A stretch of DNA of 64,000 bases from Auriscalpium vulgare (GCA_019915015.1 JAHBBC010000014.1:1-64000); one strand, 5' to 3'. Shown: positions 21,992 to 34,162, numbered from the stretch's first letter. The notes: generated by a model not told the origin, from the letters alone. Numbers and translations are program-made.

Positions 21992-22960
21992 TCAGAAGAT
22001 GGCATCTATGATGCCACTTCCAATGGCGGAACCTGAGGATTGATGGTCAGCAAAGCCTGATGCGTTGGTAGTCACTCTAACGTACCTGCACCAAAACCAA
22101 CACCACCGACAGCAGAAGTGGCCAGCTGGAATTTTGATTTCTCGTAAAGATCGTGATGGAAAGCGTTGGGAAAACACTCACGACGCCGCCGAGTCCGCCC
22201 ATACGGCTCTGCTTTGGTGGCTCCTGCTGCTGCACAACCATCTGCTGTTGAGGTGCGGCCTGCATTGGCTGCATGGGCGGGCCCATGTACGGGTTGTAAG
22301 GCTGCGGAGGACCAGACTGATAGTTGCCGGGGGGTGGCGATCGGTAATCGACGTTCGCAGGCGGGCCGTAGGACGCGGGAGGAGGCGAGAAAGAATTGGG
22401 GCCACCGCGATACGTTTCGTTCTGCGGTGCTGGGTAGGATGGAGGTGGGGCCGATGCTGGCGAATCGAGCTTCTCGACATAGTTGGACGGGAACAAGCCC
22501 TGTCTGCCGTTGATCCTGCCCGTCCACCAGTCGGCATTTGTCTCCGTCACGATCTCGATGATATCTCCACCGCGGAACGAGAGATCGTTGGGTTCCTGCC
22601 AGCTTTGAGTTATTGTATTACCTGTGCGCGATGGAGGACCCTCACCGAGTTGTTCTCGTTGTAAGACCACAGCGCCTTGGCCCGCTGGATACCTCCGCGA
22701 GGCGGCGGCTGGGGGACCTCGCGGCGCATTGGGGGTGACACAACGGCAGGACCAGACTGCACAAGAGGCCCAGGCGAAGGGATCGTCATGCGGCGCGTCT
22801 GGTCAGAAAGATCGCGCAGGGCGATGTCACTGGCGTTGGGCAACTGGGCGAGAATGGACTGTCCGGCGTCGCGAGAGATCTCGTTCTGGGACATGAGAAA
22901 CTCGACATTCTGGCGAGTCTGAGAGAGGATGTGGGCTGTCAAAGCTGCGGTGTCCGGCAT
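21992..22960 (-). CDS. SH3-domain protein of the LSB1/PIN3 type
   Basis: Actin and endocytosis adaptor. The N-terminal helix region ([20 protein letters not shown]) is followed by one SH3 domain: [20 protein letters not shown], then [20 protein letters not shown] and [11 protein letters not shown]. The ALYDY-like loop is completed across an intron after NNS. Next comes a Pro/Tyr/Gln-rich linker with PPPSYP, a PPxY-type site that could bind a Nedd4-family ubiquitin ligase, and QQQMVVQQQ. The C-terminus is built from two small exons, giving [20 protein letters not shown] and IIDAIF, a glycine-rich end typical of the fungal members. The stop is at 21992-21994 and the ATG at 22960. Confidence 0.82.
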
Positions 22961-23139
22961 GGCTGGATGCTAGTTGGCAAGAGTCGGGCAAGAGGGGAGA
23001 GTTATATTTATATCGGAAGCAACTGCCGCCGCACTGCTTCGGCTGGGCTCGGCAGGCCCCGACACGCTCACGCGCAGCCGCTCGTCGACTCGACAAACGC
23101 GTCCTTGACCTCTCTTGACCTCCAATCAACGCCACCACC
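22961..23139. promoter_or_regulatory. Bidirectional promoter of SH3 gene and NUP159
   Basis: Only 179 bases separate the two divergent start codons. On the minus strand TATAAATA is found at 23004-23013, about 45 bases upstream of the SH3 gene ATG. On the plus side the sequence gccaccaccATG precedes the nucleoporin start, close to an ideal initiation context. Confidence 0.5.
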
Positions 23140-26100
23140 ATGAATGTGGCCCAACTCCAGGCGCATCCGCCGCCTCAGGTGCAGAGGGCTGCCTCAGAGG
23201 CGGAGGACAACACACCCGACGTATGTACACATCCATTCTCGCACGCGGGGAACCACTAATTGCCAGTACAGTTCCTTTCTATTCGTCTCGTCAACAACCG
23301 CACACGCGTCAAGATTTCGCCACAGCCCCTCGATCTCACCGCGCTTCCGAGCAAAGGCCAATTCTTCACTGTGTCAAACACCGTTGGATGGTTTGTCGCG
23401 GTCGTAAATCAGGGCACTGGCCTAGGTGCGTGAATTATGAGTACATAACATACTACAACTGACCTGCATCTACAGCATTGGTTGCGTCTCCAGTACCTGA
23501 CCTCCGGTCTGCCCTCGTCTCTGGCCAAGGAGATGTATTCCGGCCTCAAAGGACCTTGTCTATGGGCACCGTGCACCCACATTACCTCGTGTTTGCATGC
23601 AACGAAACGCGGCTACTCGTTGGCCTGACAGAAGGTCCCATTGTAGTCTTTGACGCAGCGGTGTTATGCTCTCCCGGAGCAGGCGATGTTACTCCTCTGC
23701 ACACATTTCCACCAACCACATCCACTGCCGTTCGTCAGATGTCCCCAAATCCAGGAGACATCCCAGAGCTCGTTGCTATACTTAGGGAGCCTGACGGTAA
23801 CCCGAACAGCCAGCTTGTTGAAGTCTTGAATGTCGCCACCCTGCAGTCGGGCGGTGGGTGGCGCGGCGGAGGCACCTCAGAGACCTTCCCCACAAGCTGT
23901 ACGTCACCTTGTTTTTTTTCGTCACTGCACAGATACTCAGTGTAACATGTAGTGTCTTGGTCGCCAAAGGGCAAGCAAATAGCCATCGGCCTGCAAAGCG
24001 GCGACATAGCAGCGTTTAGCCCCAGCGATCCTGCCTCAGTCAAATCCTTCGTCCCGAAGCCGCCTTCAGCTGAAGGCCAGGCAATCATACACATGACGTG
24101 GCTGTCGAACCCCGCTTTCTACACAATATTTGCCCCACCAGGTCCTTTGGATCCTCAAGTCGACCAGCGGCATATGATCGTGTCGTACGAGAGCAAACGC
24201 AATGCCGCCGCGGACGTCTCGATCCCCATTTCCTTCTTCCCCAATGGAGTCCGTCCACCTGGCGCTTTCACCGTCGTCCTCAGAAATTGGGATCCTGTGA
24301 AAATCTTGCTGCTCGTGGGCGACAGCAGCACCGCCGACATCGCCATCGTGGGCTCTGTCTCGACCAGCCCCACAGAAGAGCAGTGGCAGAGGCTCTCGCT
24401 AGAGGACGCCGCGACGCCCAGCATGCCTCTGGATGCTGACTCAAATGAGACGACGATGATCGGGTTTGAGCTCGATCTGAAGAACACGTCAAGGTTCAAC
24501 CATACCACGCCGTCCGGTGAAACTTTGGAGGTGCCTCCGCCACCGATCGTGTATGCGTACGCAAGCGATGGCACGATGACCGGGTGGTACGTTGTCAACA
24601 CGAGGGCCACGCCGTACCCTGGCTTGTTGGCCGAGTCCTCTGGCGCATCATCTATCGCCACCAAACCCTCACCTGCGCCTGTGCCGCCTCCCGCCGCGAC
24701 CAGCCCTTTCTCCACGGGAACGTCGGCTTTTGGCCAACCTTCCGGTTTCGGCACGCAAACTGGATCCACTTTTGCCACGCCAGCCTTTGCGCAGAGTTCT
24801 TTCGGACAGCCTGCATCCGGTGCTGCCTTTGGTCAAACATCGACATTCAAGCAACCGTCAACATCGACATTTAACCAACCAACATCTACATTTGGTCAGT
24901 CTTCAGCTTTTGGTCAACCGTCGACGTCGGCGTTCGGCCAGTCGGGCTTTGGATCTTTCGCGTCGTCAACACCGTCTGCTTTCGGGAAGCTAGCATCAGC
25001 ATTCGGCAGTGCCGCAGCGGCGGCCGCAAGCCCCCCTGAACCAATACAGGTATCGCAGTCAACTGAGTCCATGGCGACAGACAGCAGCTTGGACGGGCTC
25101 TCTCTTGGCGGTTCTTCCACGAATGACCAGCCCAAAGCTGGTCTTGGAACGTCAGGGATATTCGGCAGTGCCGCATCTCAGCCAGCTAGCCAATCACCTC
25201 AGCCACGGTCGACGTTTGGCAGCGGGGGTGCCTTCAACCTGTCTCCAGGATTCGGCGCGTTTGCGAACGTTGGGCAACAGAAAGCCGGGCCTGCACCAGC
25301 GCCTGTACTTGTACCTGAAGCCTCCCCTCCTAAGCCTGTGTCTGCATTCGGGCAGAGTGGGTTTGGCGCAGCTTCTGCCTTTGGGCGCAGTGGCTTTGGA
25401 CAACCAGCGTTCGGCCAATCAACTTTTGGGAGCAGCGGATTCGGTACGCCAATGTCTACCACCCCGCAAGCCTCACCGGCTGTCTCCAACCCGCCTACGT
25501 CTGCGTTTGGGGGAGGGGGTGGAGGGTTCGGGGCGTACGCGTCGAGCGGCTTGTCGTCATTCACCACGGCACCGAAAGTGGCACAGGATAGCGCGCCGGC
25601 GTGGAAGACCGCTGCTGAAGCCACGCCACCGGCATCTACTGCAAGTGGGGGCGGTGCCTTTGCATCATTTGCATCGAGCGGAACGTCTGCGTTTGGAGGC
25701 GCTCCGAAGAGAGATGCAGAACCTACGCAGCCGGCGTGGAAGTCGTCTGGGGATTCGCCTTTCTCCAGTGCGGGGAGCGTGTTTGGCGCGTCGCCTACCG
25801 CACCTGCTGCCGCGGCGTCGACTCCTACCCCGCCGACTCCCACACCTACCCCGCCGACTCCCACACCAACCGCGCCCGCACCAACCGCTGCCACACCGTC
25901 TGCTCCCACTGCTACGCCGAGCACGCCCCCATCGAAGCCGCCGCAGCCTGCCGCCGCCACACCGAGCCCGAGCGCACCGTCTGCGTCGACAACGCCTGCC
26001 GCACCCCCGCAGACATCCTCTTCGCCCTTCGGCAGCAAATTCGGCTTCGGGAACTTTAACGCAAAGGATTCGAAATTCGCGAACCCGAAGCCCGTCGACA

Positions 26101-26702
26101 CGCCCGGCGCGTTCGGGGCAACCGCACCTGCACCTGCCCTTGCGACCTCCTCCACGCCGCCCAAGCCCGTGCCGGTGCCCGCGACGCCGGGCACCGTGTT
26201 CGGGCAGACGTCAACCATCTCCCCCAAGCAGCCTGCAACTACGCCCAAGCAGCCCGCATTCGGGCAGAGCGGGTTCGGGGCAGCGTCTACGACTCCGACA
26301 ACGCCGCCGGTGACATCCGCATTCGGCGCATTCAGCGGCGCGACAAACGCGTTCGGCGCGGCGGGCGTGTCGGCGAAATCGTTCGGCGAGTTGTTGCGAG
26401 AGAGCGGGCACGTTGGGGACAAGGCAGCGGCGAAGCCGTTCGTTGCGGAGAGGCTGCCCGATTCGCCGTTCGGGCCGCCGAAGTCTGCGTTTGGGAAATC
26501 TGCGTTCGAAGCCCCGAAGTCTGCGTTTGAGCCCCCAAAGTCTGCATTTGAGCCACCAAAGTCTGCGTTCGCGCCGACTACGCCGAAACCAGAGGGCAAG
26601 GGCAAAGCGCCGTCGAGAGTCCCGACCGAGGAGTCGTTCACGAACCTGTCTGCCTCGGTCAGCTCTGTGGGTTCCTTTGTGGAGGTTTCGCGCCCGGAGG
26701 AC

Positions 26703-26734
<32 letters not shown>

Positions 26735-29229
26735 ACATGGACCACCGACGCCGACGTCGGACGATGAGAGGGACGATGGACAGGAAATTGAAGACTTTTT
26801 ATCAGAGACTTTCTCCGATCATGGAGACGGCGACGATGAGGAAGAAGAAGAGGAGGAAGAGGAAGAGGAAGCAGAGGAGGGCCTGGAGGAAGTCCCAGAA
26901 GAGGAGGAGGAGGAACAAGCAGAGGAGGAGGAACAGGAGGAGGAACAGGAGGAGGAACAGGAGGAACAGGAAGAAGAGTCCAAGGATCCTACTGTTGTTC
27001 CGTTGCCTCCCTCAAAGCCGGGTTCGCGTGCACCTTCAGCTACTCCCGCCTCCCACTCCCCGGATTCGAAAGCACGACAGGGAAGCACCACGCCGCCCGG
27101 CTCCCCCGACAAGCAGCCAACCCAACCCTCGCTCCAGCAGCCTACTCCCTCCGCACCCTCCACGTCTCCGTCCCCGCCCGTGGGCATTGGGCTCGGCCGC
27201 CCGAGCACGCGGCCACTGCGGAGCTCGCCGCTTGCCAGCGCACCCGTGTCTGGCGGTGACGAGGATGAGGTGAAAGGCGTGCCAGTGAAGTCTCCCTCGC
27301 CACAGCCCGCGGGCCAGAAGCCGCGCCCTGCGTCGCCGAAGGCGCCGTTTGGACAGTCGCTGAAGCCAGAGGCCCCAGGGTCTGAGAAACCGCTCTCCCC
27401 TGTGACATCCCGACCGAAGACGCCGCCCGCGCTGTTCGGCAAGGCAGCGCCTGCACCTGCAAAGCCAGTTTCGACGCCCCTGGTTGCTGCCAGCCCGTTC
27501 CCGCAGACGCCCCCGCTCTTCCCTGTCAGCAGTGGGCCGCCAGCGTCCGGCTTTGCAGGCTTCGGATTCAACAAACAGTCTACGCCCCCGCCCGCAACAA
27601 CGGCCAAGCCTGCACCCGCTGCACCCGCTACGCCACCTGCTGGGGGAGGCCTCTTCTCACATGGTTCGTTCGGTAAGCCCACAGCAACGCCGCCAGCCCA
27701 GACGGGCCTTGCGTCGCCATCCACAACCCCGCCTGCCACGGGGCCTGCAACTCCGCCGCACTCGCTCGGATCGTTCAAGCCGCCGGCAACGACGCCATCA
27801 CCCGATGCGAAGTGGCTATGGCCGCTGACGACGACGCCCCCTGGACAGCCCGGTGCTGCCCCCGTTCCGCCACAGCAATTGGACCCTCTGCAGAATGAGA
27901 TCATGATACTGTTCAGCTCCATGGCGAAGGATTTGCAAAGTGTAAGTGGCCCTCTGGTATTCTGTTTTGGACAGAAGATGTCGCTGACTGGCGTGGGCTG
28001 GAATTACAGTTGAACGGGATTGTGCAGCGGGCGAACCTGCAGAGGGAGCAGATGACGAACCCCGCGTCCGCTCCCCCGAATTCGCTTTCATTGGATCTAA
28101 TCCACAAGGTTGGAAAGGCGATCAAGGCGACTACGAGCGACCTGAAATATCTGGCTGAATCGAAGAAGGAAGACGAGGCATCCATCCGCGAGTTTGACAA
28201 TGGGTTGCTGCGAGGTATGTGTGGGCGCTTCTGTGCTGCTGCTGATTTTGATGTATCGCCTTGGGTAGCGAGGACGCGGAAAGAGGAAATCGTGCGCTTC
28301 GACAAGGCGAAGAATGATCCCGACTTTGCAAAGATGCTGAAGACAAGGTTTTTGAGCCCCGAGCACACGGAGTTACAGACGCAGCTGCGCCGCGATATTC
28401 GCGTTCGTCTCACACATCAACCTTACTAGGATAGGGCGAGGCTGACGGTGATGTTCTATACAGGTGATGAAAGATCGTGTGACGAAGATGGAGGACAATT
28501 TGGCGGCGAAGAAGAAGAGGTTGAACCAGGTGAAGACTGGCAAGCCTGGAATCACGCAAGTCGACTGTGCTCGACACATCTTCATTACGCTGACGTTCTG
28601 ACTCGTTTTCTAGGCCTCCATCTCTGGATACAATCAATCGCACCGCCCGCAACATTGATATCGCAATTGCGCAACAGGCTCTCGATATAAACTCCCTCAC
28701 GCTCCGCGTCTCTCGCCTTGACCTCTCCAAAGGTCATTCCTCTTCCGTCAAGAAGCATCCCGGGCAGGATGCCCCGCGCCGCCACTCCAGTGTCACCAAG
28801 GACGTTGCATCTACGACAGCTGCCGCGCTCAATGCTGAGCGCACTGCGCAGCGCCTCAAGACTGCCCTGCTCACCGCCCGCCCAACGCCGCTCCTGAACA
28901 CGCAGGCCGCCCGCGCTCCGCCCCCACCGAAGGCGTTCGACTCGTCCCCAGTACCTGATGCTACCGCCGTCAAAGATGACCCGTTCTTCAAACCGTTTGA
29001 CCTCCCACCACTGACCGTGGGTGACCTCGCTCCTGCGTCAAGTGGCCGGCGCAGTCAACACAATAAGCTGCATGCGAAGCCCGTGCAGTTCAAGGCGAGC
29101 GGGTCGGCTGGTGCGCCGAAGGCGGTGGCCGCGGCGTCGACGTTCGATTGGGGCCCGCTGCCGGGTATAAAACCGAAGACATCGTTACCGGTGGATCTGA
29201 GGACGTTCAAGCCAGGAGAGTCATCGTAG
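23140..29229 (+). CDS. NUP159: FG nucleoporin of the NUP159/NUP214 type
   Basis: Cytoplasmic-face nuclear pore protein that docks the mRNA export helicase. Eight exons (23140-23220, 23272-23425, 23476-23898, 23953-27941, 28010-28214, 28269-28402, 28464-28555, 28614-29229) give 1897 codons in one frame. The N-terminal 400 or so residues read as a beta propeller (FFTVSNTVGWFVAVVNQGTG, then SWSPKGKQIAIGLQSGDIAA). A long FG region follows (SAFGQSGFGAASAFGRSGFG and many others), then a tandem KSAFEPP array, long Asp and Glu runs (26700-26990), Pro/Ser-rich sequence, and a C-terminal helical part (LNGIVQRANLQREQMTN; IVRFDKAKNDPDFAKMLKTR; KDRVTKMEDNLAAKKKRLNQ) suited to coiled-coil assembly with partner nucleoporins. 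Intron 28556-28613 needs a GC donor to keep frame. Part of this gene is duplicated at 17463-18085. Confidence 0.9.
26470..26577 (+). repeat. Tandem KSAF(E/A)PP repeat array in NUP159
   Basis: Near-identical units of about 24 bases encode successive KSAF motifs (KSAFGKSAFEAPKSAFEPP and onward), five in a row. The spacing is regular and the Gly of the FG motif is mostly replaced by Glu, so these units differ from the ordinary FG repeats before them. Confidence 0.8.
26698..26990 (+). repeat. Acidic GAC/GAT and GAG/GAA simple-sequence tracts
   Basis: One block of GAC/GAT codons near 26700-26735 gives a run of Asp. Several blocks of GAG/GAA with CAG from about 26840 to 26975 give Glu-rich sequence. 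Both lie in frame in NUP159 and separate the FG region from the Pro/Ser-rich part. Confidence 0.85.
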
Positions 29230-29932
29230 GCTGGTTTGTTACATTCGTCCACTGTATAGCATGTTCCGAGATTGAGATAGCAGTATCGCTTTGTGTAACC
29301 TCAGTAATGCTTTGACGGAAGCCGATAGGAGCGATTAACACTGCTGAGATTGTGGCTCCGGCCCATTTTGAGGCCTGCGAAATTTACAGAGCTGCATTGA
29401 CAATGTCAATAGTTGTACCGTGCAAATTTAGCTGCGCCTCGTATGAACATGGGCATCAATTTTATGTACACGAGCTGTCATTTTCACGGCGAGCCTAAGT
29501 TACAAATAGACGATTGAAAAGTAGTAATATGTCTCCTATCGGTCCTTAGTACTATGTGTATCGAGTTGGTGTTTGTTGCGTTGGACGAGTATCCTCGGAA
29601 CCATCTGATCCACGACGCAACCGTAGGGCCACATCATTATTGGCAGTGTTGAACATTGCTGACCGTGTCGTTGTCAAATCGGGTTGTACATGATTGCTGT
29701 GATTATACTGTATTGCTTCCTAAGTCCATTTCACAGCGAGGATTCGGAATTGCGGCAGATGGCGCAATGTTCGAATTCTATTATGTATCCTACTGACAAC
29801 TGTGATGACCGAGTCCCCAATGTATTCTATCAGTGTCCGAGAGCCAATGTATGGCAAAATGTGGCCGAGGGCCTGTTTACCGACAGTGAAAAGATACGGT
29901 GGCCGTCCTCGTCGTGTTTAAAACCTCGTACT
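29230..29932. other. Convergent spacer after NUP159
   Basis: 700 bases of AT-richer sequence with the NUP159 3' UTR and the 3' flank of the first RTA1 gene. The last 100 bases resemble the 3' flank of the second RTA1 gene near 35980 (tattctatcagtgtccgag in both). No gene seen. Confidence 0.5.
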
Positions 29933-31280
29933 TCAGACTGCATTCATGATCAAACTCTTCTCCTCCTCGATCAAGCTCTTCTCCTCCTCGCGGGCATAGG
30001 GGGCCAAAGGGATGTCTGGATTGCCCTGGAACTTCTCCTCTGGGTGCAGAAGATAGCCAGGGTGGCAAATATTGAGGGTGTACATGGCCAGAGTGACCAT
30101 GGCGCCGTCGAACACATCTGGAAAGTCTAAGTTGAGCAACATCTGCGGTGAAAACGCTCGACAACTTACTGAAAAGTACTTGCGTTGAAATGACCTTGCC
30201 ATTCCACCCGTCGGCAAGCTCAATTGTACGGTAGACTGATCTTTATAGAATATTTCAGTGCGCTGCATGGATGGACGAACGAGTGCAACTGACCGGATGA
30301 CGAGGAAGAGCGTCATGAGGGACATGGCGCCGAGCAAAATCTTCATGCGCTTGTCGGTGCGTCCCCGAGGCTGGTCGGGAGCATTGCGCCCCCCGAAGGA
30401 TTTGTCCTTGACATATCGTAACAGGAACTCTGCTGCGAGCACGGTGTAGCAGGTGATTGCGACTAGGTTTGCGGTCGGTGAGCCAACACTGACAGATGTC
30501 TGCCGCGATATTACTCACCCAGCTGGAAGACGATACCGCCAAGCATGATGTGGCTACCAACTCTTGCATCTGACTCCTTGTTTCCCGAAGCAATACCACC
30601 TCCACCGCCTTGCACGACGAGGGATACAATATCCTGTGGAATGGGTAGTGAGCCGCGGAGTTGCCTATTGTGCGGGAGAGAACGTACACATGACAGAAAA
30701 ATTGTCATGTCTGCGAACCACCTGTCAGTCCAATAAAGAGAACTCGTGCGAAGGCAGCGTACACAACTTGGGACCAAGGCGGCTGTAATGAGTTCCTAAA
30801 CGGCGGATGATACGCCCAAGCAGGACAAAGTTGGCCGCAACCAGTGGTGTAGGAGCGATGATGGTGGCTACAATCCTGCACAACGGCCCAGTGGCTGGGA
30901 TACTTGCAGATGAACAGAGCTTACTGCAGCATGAATGGTGCCCGTAAGTCGATGTTGAAGCTAGACCATAGTCGCCCGCTCCAGCCCGCGACTTCGAGGA
31001 GGCCGCACAGCACGGCCGTGGGGAGGAGCCACCAAATACGCCACCGAATCGCCTGGCCTAGGTGAAGTACTAGATAACGTGCCGTCATCAGCAACATGGT
31101 GGACAATGCACAGTATAGAAACTTACTTGTGGAGATGCTGAAGAGAACGACGAAGACGATGGCGATCCATTCGGTCGGGACATAGTGATACTTGGCGTTG
31201 CGGTCAAGGTCTTGGCGAGCTACAGAACGTTATGACAGAGTGAGCCATCGTACGCTCAGAAAAGGCTGGCTCCTACCCAT
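29933..31280 (-). CDS. RTA1-family seven-helix membrane protein, copy A
   Basis: Fungal lipid-translocating exporter-like or stress-resistance membrane protein of the RTA1 family. The start is an ATGG micro-exon at 31280 spliced to give MARQDLDRNAKYHYVPTEW. Hydrophobic segments follow in order: IAIVFVVLFSIST; TMLLMTARYLVLHLGQAIRW with WWLLPTAVLCGLLEVAGWSG; IVATIIAPTPLVAANFVLLG; FARVLFIGLTDMTIFL; IVSLVVQGGGGGIASG; NLVAITCYTVLAAEFLLRYV; ILLGAMSLMTLFLVIRSV. Family signatures are EVAGWSGR, QGGGGG and YRTIELADGWNGKVISTQ followed by VFDGAMVTLAMYTLN. The C-terminus is a short acidic-basic tail (EEEKSLIEEEKSLIMNAV), itself a small internal repeat. A close copy lies at 36116-37443. Confidence 0.82.
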
Positions 31281-32443
31281 GATTCTGAAAAAAAAGGAAG
31301 GAAGGAAGGTATAGTGAGCGCTGAGCACTGAGCAGTCGCCAAGTCTATATCGAAACCCGCACAGCATCCTCCGACGAGAATCTCTGTGATTGACTGCATA
31401 ATAATAGACGGCAATGCATAGCTTCTGAGCCCGTGAAGCACTCTTCAACTTCAGTGCCTAGCGGCTTGGTCAAGATCTCCGACTCGGACTCTCCGACTCG
31501 GAGCAATGACCCGCGGGTCCACTCTGTGGCATATCCTTGCGTTGTGCACTGTGTCGACAGTCACCGTATTCAGGCCCATCTTTGCAATAGGCTCGGCCTA
31601 TCGTAACTAGAGGTGGCTGTGTGACCATTGAAAATACGGGGGAGCGCACCGCAAGCTCTTGGTGTCAATGAGTACTGGTTAAAGTTCCTTCGGAAGCCGA
31701 GAGCTCGTCGTCGCCTCCGAGAGCTCCACCGAAACATACATGTTGAAGAGGCCGCTCTTGCAATCACCTTAGCGGTGATAGCGAAGACGTCGATGCCGCT
31801 AAGTAGCTTGCATAGTACACAATCGAGCTGACAGTCGTGTAGGTCGAGGCCGGTGTGCTTTGCTTGAATGCATGTCGGATGGCCTGCCTGCCCTCCTCCG
31901 AGCTAAAGGAGCTGGATTGAAGGCATTTGCTTGCTTGTCAGACGAGAAGTGGACGACAAAAACGCCGAACGAACACACGCGCACCGGGCCCGGCGCCGGG
32001 CGGCGCACGCTTTCACGACTCAAGTACTCACGTGAGGTTCTTTTCTGCTTCAGACACTTGATCAATTCACTGTGCACCGCTCGGCTGTAGTTCTGTATTC
32101 CAACCCTGCAATCATCTAGGGCGATTTGGCAGGGCAGACAACATGCTTTATATTATGTGGCCCTCAGGTAGGTCGCAACACCCGGCTGTCCGACAACAAT
32201 ACCAACCTTGTCATTCGTAACGCCCTATCAACGTGCCCTCCTCATCACGCCCTATCAACGCTCTACTTATCATGGTCAGTCAGCTATTGTCGATAGCAGG
32301 GTTTCGGACAATGACCGTTGCCTCGCCTCTTCACAGGATTATCGAACTATTTAAGCAAGCCGTCGTTTCGAATTACTTTGCTCTGCCAATCCCTCCTACA
32401 CGACATCCCTTGCACGTTGCCTCTTAAAACAGATCAACCTACC
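31281..32443. other. Divergent spacer, RTA1 copy A / F-box gene A
   Basis: 1.16 kb with the promoters of two divergent genes. From about 32085 to 32340 the sequence is repeated at 34491-34756 upstream of F-box copy B. A cagtcagctattg...cttcacag stretch just before 32338 could be a 5' UTR intron. No other gene seen. Confidence 0.45.
32085..32340 (+). repeat. Promoter repeat, unit A
   Basis: Upstream sequence of F-box copy A that recurs upstream of copy B (34491-34756). Shared blocks include tggcagggc(a/g)gaca, aggtaggtcgcaa or gggtaggtcgcaa, gtccgacaacaat, gtcattcgtaacg and acaatgaccgttgcctc. It shows that the duplication included the promoter. Confidence 0.75.
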
Positions 32444-34162
32444 ATGTCACAACCAGCCTATATCCACACTCTTCCTATCGAAGTCCTCTCTGAGATCTTC
32501 TCCATTCTCTTCTCCCTCAATGGCGAAATCGAGGACGATTCACTTCATCACCCCGGATACTCCCTCCCAGCACAAACGCCCAGCGTCGCCACACAGATAC
32601 CGCGCTTGGTCAATCACATCGTCGACGACCTGATGCTCGGGCCCGCAGCGCCGGCCGCTCCTACCTACCCCGCAGATGACGACACGTACGAGCCAAGCGA
32701 GGCTGGCGATGTCCCCGACCATAGCGAAGACGAAAGCAACGTTGGCCTCGGTCCAACATTCGACGAAGTGCTGAGGTCCTATGACGACGACGAAAACCCA
32801 CCCCCCAACTGGGTTGCCCTCACACAGGTCTGCCGGCGCTGGCGCCTGGCTTCCTTCAGGTGGCGGGGTTTCTGGGCAGCTGTCTGGGCGCAGCCCCTGC
32901 CGAGTCGTCGATGGACGAAGTACGCGCTGCGCCACTCCCGGTCGTTCCCTGTCGACGTGCGAGCGCCGAGCTTCATGCGCCTCAAGCCCGGGCAGCTCAC
33001 GCCGAGCGTGCACGCGCAGGGACTCAGCGCTCTTTCCCTCGCGCTGGGGGACATGCGCCGCGTGCGGAGCATCACGATGACTTATACTCGTGCGCCCGAC
33101 GAGGATCGTGAGGATGTGTGTATCGCGCCCACCATGCTTGTCATTGATCGCTTGAAGCAACACGCAGCGCTCCTGTTGGAGAGCCTATGGATCGAAATAC
33201 CCCACAAGGAAATGGTTGACCCTGAGACTGGGGAGGAGTACATGGCGGAGACTCTGCAATTGCCGACGACTCTTTTCAATCGCAACACTCCACAGAAGCT
33301 TCGCGATCTGCAATTGTCGGGCTGCGGCATCTCGGGGCTGTCGAATCTATTCCAGAGTCCGGTTCTCGAATCGCTCCACATCCAAGGGTGCGACTGGACC
33401 CCTCTTTGGACCGACTGGACGACCTTCCGGGGCGCGATGCTCTCCCTCAGTGGGTTGCGGACCCTCAGACTCGGTGAACTGATGCTTCCTCGGGACATCA
33501 GTGCGCACGACGATTCCACCAGGGCTGCGTGCCTGCCGCACCTAGAGCTACTAGAGGTCGAGGGCAGCCCGCAGGAGATCACCCAACTCTTGCGCCATAT
33601 CCACATCCCTGACACTGCACACATGAACCTCAATGTCAGCCTTCGTGCCGATGACATTGCCTCCGGCCGCCTCGAGAAGTTTATGGACGCCGTTGCCTCC
33701 TACTTCGAGAACGATCGTGCACACGATCTCGTTGATCCTCTGCCGCAGTTTGACGCTCTCGCACTCTACTTCGGCCCCCCCGCTGCGGAAGATAACCCCG
33801 AGTCTTCGTTCATCGCCTCATTCAAGGTCTGCGAAACTGAGGCACGCCACTGCGAGATTGCGCTGCGCAATTTGGCCACCGACGGACCGGACGATATCCC
33901 TACGTCCACCCTGTTTGAGCACGGGCTTGACGCGGTGCGCAGGTTACCCATTTTCCGCACGGTGAAGCTCATCGGGAGCAACACACTGCCGCACTGGCCG
34001 GGGGTGACGGCTCGCTTCCTTCTGCTTTTGATTGGCAGGGAGCTGCGTCTCGGGGTTGACATGCCAGGCACTTACGCGAAGATTTATTTTGACGGCGAGA
34101 AGCTAGAAATTGGAGACGGGTTGTATAGTGTGGCAAACCACCAAGTTATTTCTTTAGAGTAG
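32444..34162 (+). CDS. F-box protein, copy A
   Basis: Substrate receptor candidate for an SCF ubiquitin ligase; 572 residues in one exon. The N-terminus after MSQPAYIH carries a short F-box-like motif (LPIEVLSEIFSILFSL), then an acidic stretch, then WVALTQVCRRWRLASFRWRG, the typical second part of basidiomycete F-boxes. The rest has loose leucine-rich repeat texture (LRDLQLSGCGISGLSNLF, LESLHIQGCDWTPLWTDW, LRTLRLGELMLPRDISAH, LELLEVEGSPQEITQLLRHI). An ATG in the context ctaccATGT fits the F-box start; the frame extends upstream without recognised domains. Large F-box families like this are common in agaricomycetes. Two related sequences are in this window (34726-35574 and a trace near 43800). 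Confidence 0.72.
   Translation: MSQPAYIHTLPIEVLSEIFSILFSLNGEIEDDSLHHPGYSLPAQTPSVATQIPRLVNHIVDDLMLGPAAPAAPTYPADDDTYEPSEAGDVPDHSEDESNVGLGPTFDEVLRSYDDDENPPPNWVALTQVCRRWRLASFRWRGFWAAVWAQPLPSRRWTKYALRHSRSFPVDVRAPSFMRLKPGQLTPSVHAQGLSALSLALGDMRRVRSITMTYTRAPDEDREDVCIAPTMLVIDRLKQHAALLLESLWIEIPHKEMVDPETGEEYMAETLQLPTTLFNRNTPQKLRDLQLSGCGISGLSNLFQSPVLESLHIQGCDWTPLWTDWTTFRGAMLSLSGLRTLRLGELMLPRDISAHDDSTRAACLPHLELLEVEGSPQEITQLLRHIHIPDTAHMNLNVSLRADDIASGRLEKFMDAVASYFENDRAHDLVDPLPQFDALALYFGPPAAEDNPESSFIASFKVCETEARHCEIALRNLATDGPDDIPTSTLFEHGLDAVRRLPIFRTVKLIGSNTLPHWPGVTARFLLLLIGRELRLGVDMPGTYAKIYFDGEKLEIGDGLYSVANHQVISLE

Noticed and set aside
25199..26641. 480-codon open frame antisense to the FG region of NUP159
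   Set aside because: The repeats (PNAD, PNPL) are the reverse reading of FG repeats; no independent support.
26819..27922. 367-codon open frame antisense to the NUP159 acidic region
   Set aside because: Ser and Gly runs are the reverse of Glu and Pro codons in the sense strand.
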